DNA from: Pieris napi
Taxonomy: Eukaryota; Arthropoda; Insecta; Lepidoptera; Pieridae
Direction of reading: 5' to 3'
Assembly: GCF_905475465.1 (NCBI RefSeq)
Contig: NC_062258.1
Location: 620,001-684,000, forward strand
DNA length: 64,000 bases
A model generated the notes under the pieces. That model saw nothing but the letters and a program-made list of their open reading frames with translations. It searched no databases and was not told the origin of the DNA. Made by a program: the position numbers and the translations under genes. Positions 61,448-64,000 of the stretch are shown here, piece after piece (the first letter of the stretch is position 1; each line of letters opens with the position of its first letter).

Positions 61448-64000
61448 TCTCCCTAATTAAGAAAAGAAAACATGGCATGAAGTGGAACATAGTACGTACG
61501 TAAGTATACACTTTTGTTTTTTTTTACATTGACAAAATTCTTACATACTATTAGACTGAAATAATGGTACGGAACATTGACTTGACTGACATTTTCAATT
61601 TTGACAGTTCTCACATTGACGTCTACTAAATTGACATAACTGTGTTTTGACAGCTACACAAAACAAAATTAGGTTAAAGACATTAAACAATACATTTACA
61701 AACTAAGTACAAATTATGAACTTAATCTAGATTCTAGACTAATTACCAAAATCTTCGGGGCTTTATGATAGCTCTGCCGAATGAAGAATAAGTTGTGTGG
61801 TGAGTACGTGTATTTGGTGTATGTGATGTGTTTGTTTTAGATTCTTGGACAGGATTATTTCTACCAGGGGATTGATAATTCGATGGAGAAGACGGCGATA
61901 CATTGGAAGGGGACGTTGGATCAGTATCTTGTGGAACTGACGGGGATGGAAGTGAACTACTACTAGGAGGGGACTCAGAGGGTGAAAGTTTTGGTTGTAG
62001 GATGTGTTGGCGATTACGACGAAAAGTACCTTCCGGGGAGACATCATATACTATATATGATCTAGGCTGTGGACCTATGTCAGAAACAGTACCAGGTGTC
62101 CAAATACTGTCTGGCTGTTTCTTGAAGTATATTTTATCACCAATGTTTAGGGAAGACAACGGTTACGGTTACGGCTACTGGTATAATGACACTGTTGTTT
62201 TTGAAGACAATGCCATTAATAATGTGTATATCAGTTTTTAAAGGAAAATAAGACCTAAGGATGTCTGGAAGTAATTTTTTATGTTCAGGCCAACCTTCTA
62301 TGCAACATTTACTTAAGAGTGACAATTCCTTGTCTTGGGAAGTTAGTTCTTGAATAGATTTAAGTTTATTTGGACTAACTGACAGTGATCTAATGACTAA
62401 ATTGACATGTAAATCTAGGTCAGAATCAAGATCATGTAATGACTGTTCTGGTAAAGCTGCTCTGGACAGAGTATCAGCTACATAAAGATATTTACCTGGT
62501 TTGTAAGTTACATTGAGGTCATATGGTTGTAATCTCAGCATTATTCTTTGAAGACGGGGTGGAATGTTGTAAATTGGTTTTTTATAGATACTATTGGTTT
62601 GAGGTCTGTTTCAACCAAAGTGTGGCGACCATAGACATATTGGTGAAACTTTGTACAACCAAATAGGATTGCTAATAGCTCTTTCTCAATCTGAGAGTAT
62701 GACTGTTGACATGAGCTTAATGAAGCTGAAGCATATGCAATGGGGTGTTTATCATGGCAAATCACTGCACCCATGGCATCTTTAGACGAATCAACTGACA
62801 GTGTAAAAGGTTTATTTTGATCATAATATGTCAAGACAGGGGCTTTAGTTATAGTCTCTTTTAATACATTAAATTCTATGTTATGTCTCTCTTGCCAAGA
62901 CCATTCATTTTCTTTAGACAAAAGCATTCTTAAATTAGAAGTTTTTTCTGACAGATTCTCTATGTATGAGCCTAAGTATGTTACCATACCTAAAAATCTT
63001 TGTAATTCTGTGACATTTGTAGGGGGTGGCATACTGCAAATGGCTTTGACTTTGTTTTCATCAACTTTCACACCATCTTTAGAAAAGATGTGTCTTAAGT
63101 ACTTGCCTTTACTTTTAGATATATTAGACTTTTCTTTATTAAATTTTATTCCTAACTCCCTAGCTCTATCTAAGACTTGTTTTAATCTAAAATCATGTTC
63201 TTCTTTTGTTTGACCATAAATTAGGAAATCGTCCATCATAATTTGGACTCCTGAAATGTCACTGAATCTGTTTGTCATGACGGAATGAAACAGTTCTGGA
63301 GCTGCATTTATCCCGAAGGGTAGTCTTAGGAATCTATATCTACCTTGAGGTGTGATGAATGTACATAGCTTTGAAGAAGCTTCATCTAATTTAAGCATAT
63401 AAAAACCTTTGTTTGCGTACCAGAGAGGCTGGATTTAATTTCATCAATAGTTGGAAATTGATAATGAGGACGCACAATGGCTTTATTAAGTTTTCTTGGA
63501 TCAATGCACAGGCGTAGTTTACCATTCTTTTTTGAGGCAATTACAATTGAGCTAACCCATTTAGTAGGTTCCTCGACTTTGGTTATAATTTGATCTTTTT
63601 CTAACATGGCTTATTCTTCTTTTAATTGTTCTAAGAGACTGAATGGACATCTATAGATGGTACAGCATCAGGCTTCATTGACAAATGACATTCGTAATCT
63701 TTAAGACAACCTATTCCTGAGAAGAGATCTTTATATTCAACAAGCTGTGATACATTGACAGACTCATGAAATTGGACATTATGGACTCTTTTGACTAATT
63801 TTAAATTCTCACAACTGTTGCGACCAATAATATTTCTACAAGGTATATCTATAATGTGGAAATTGACATTGTATACTTTGTTGTTATGTGTGACAGACAG
63901 AATGCATTGACCTACTGTAGGTAATACTTCACCGCTAAAGGTTGAAAGTTTGTGATTACTTTTCTTTAAACTACTCAATGACAAATTAAGTTTTTTGTAA
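61448..64000 (-). pseudogene. Ty3/gypsy remnant, copy 10 (cut by window edge)
   Basis: Parts: 61743-62159, 62137-62541, 62541-63398, 63386-63607, and protease from 63631 to the edge. A private Ile-to-Val change follows RT motif B (FHSVMTN). The fingers read FPTIDE, unlike copies 7-9. Confidence 0.9.
62774..64000. repeat. Array unit 10 (first 1227 bp)
   Basis: The array continues beyond the window, so its total length and right junction are unknown. Confidence 0.95.

Larger units (their letters stand above)
56947..62773. repeat. Array unit 9 (5827 bp)
   Basis: Last complete unit in the window. A private T-to-A change lies near 61455, just outside the polypurine tract. Confidence 0.95.

Noticed and set aside
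10477..64000. CRISPR array or bacterial repeat system
   Set aside because: The repeat unit is 5.8 kb and made of eukaryotic transposons. No short repeat-spacer structure exists.

Overview
The window is eukaryotic, repeat-dominated, AT-rich DNA that looks like an insect genome, most likely Lepidoptera. The Lepidoptera call rests on the recognisable form of a tRNA-headed SINE, a short TC...CTAG Helitron and a LINE 3' tail. I recognise these from memory, not from a search. No complete host gene is visible.

Bases 1-10476 are a nest of transposons. Bases 1-2601 (minus) carry an uninterrupted 867-codon non-LTR reverse transcriptase ORF that runs off the left edge. Bases 3235-7796 are a mariner-type DNA transposon with TA flanks and about 42-bp terminal inverted repeats. 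It is split by a BEL/Pao LTR retrotransposon (3535-7171, minus) flanked by a 5-bp AGTAC target duplication. The BEL copy has a 431-bp 5' LTR, a primer-binding site resembling initiator tRNA-Met, gag, and a protease behind an in-frame UGA-CUAG stop. The rest of pol and 124 bases of the 3' LTR are deleted. A roughly 550-bp MITE-like element sits in its leader. Bases 7797-10476 hold no gene I can support.

From 10477 to the right edge the window is one head-to-tail array: nine full units of 5785-5827 bp plus 1.2 kb of a tenth. Each unit is a mosaic. It holds a dead Ty3/gypsy element (minus: gag zinc knuckles, protease, RT, RNase H, integrase C-terminus, polypurine tract, 3' LTR), a LINE 3' remnant split by a 369-bp non-autonomous Helitron, a tRNA-derived SINE, and a stretch with two exon-like segments carrying canonical splice signals. 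All units share the same disabling lesions in the gypsy genes, so the array grew by DNA-level amplification after the retroelement died. Indel and SNP markers are shuffled among units, as expected from unequal exchange or gene conversion. The edge unit has several private differences.

Nothing here forms a working pathway. The main interest is the macrosatellite-like composite array, its possible captured exons, and the UGA-CUAG gag/protease junction in the BEL element.
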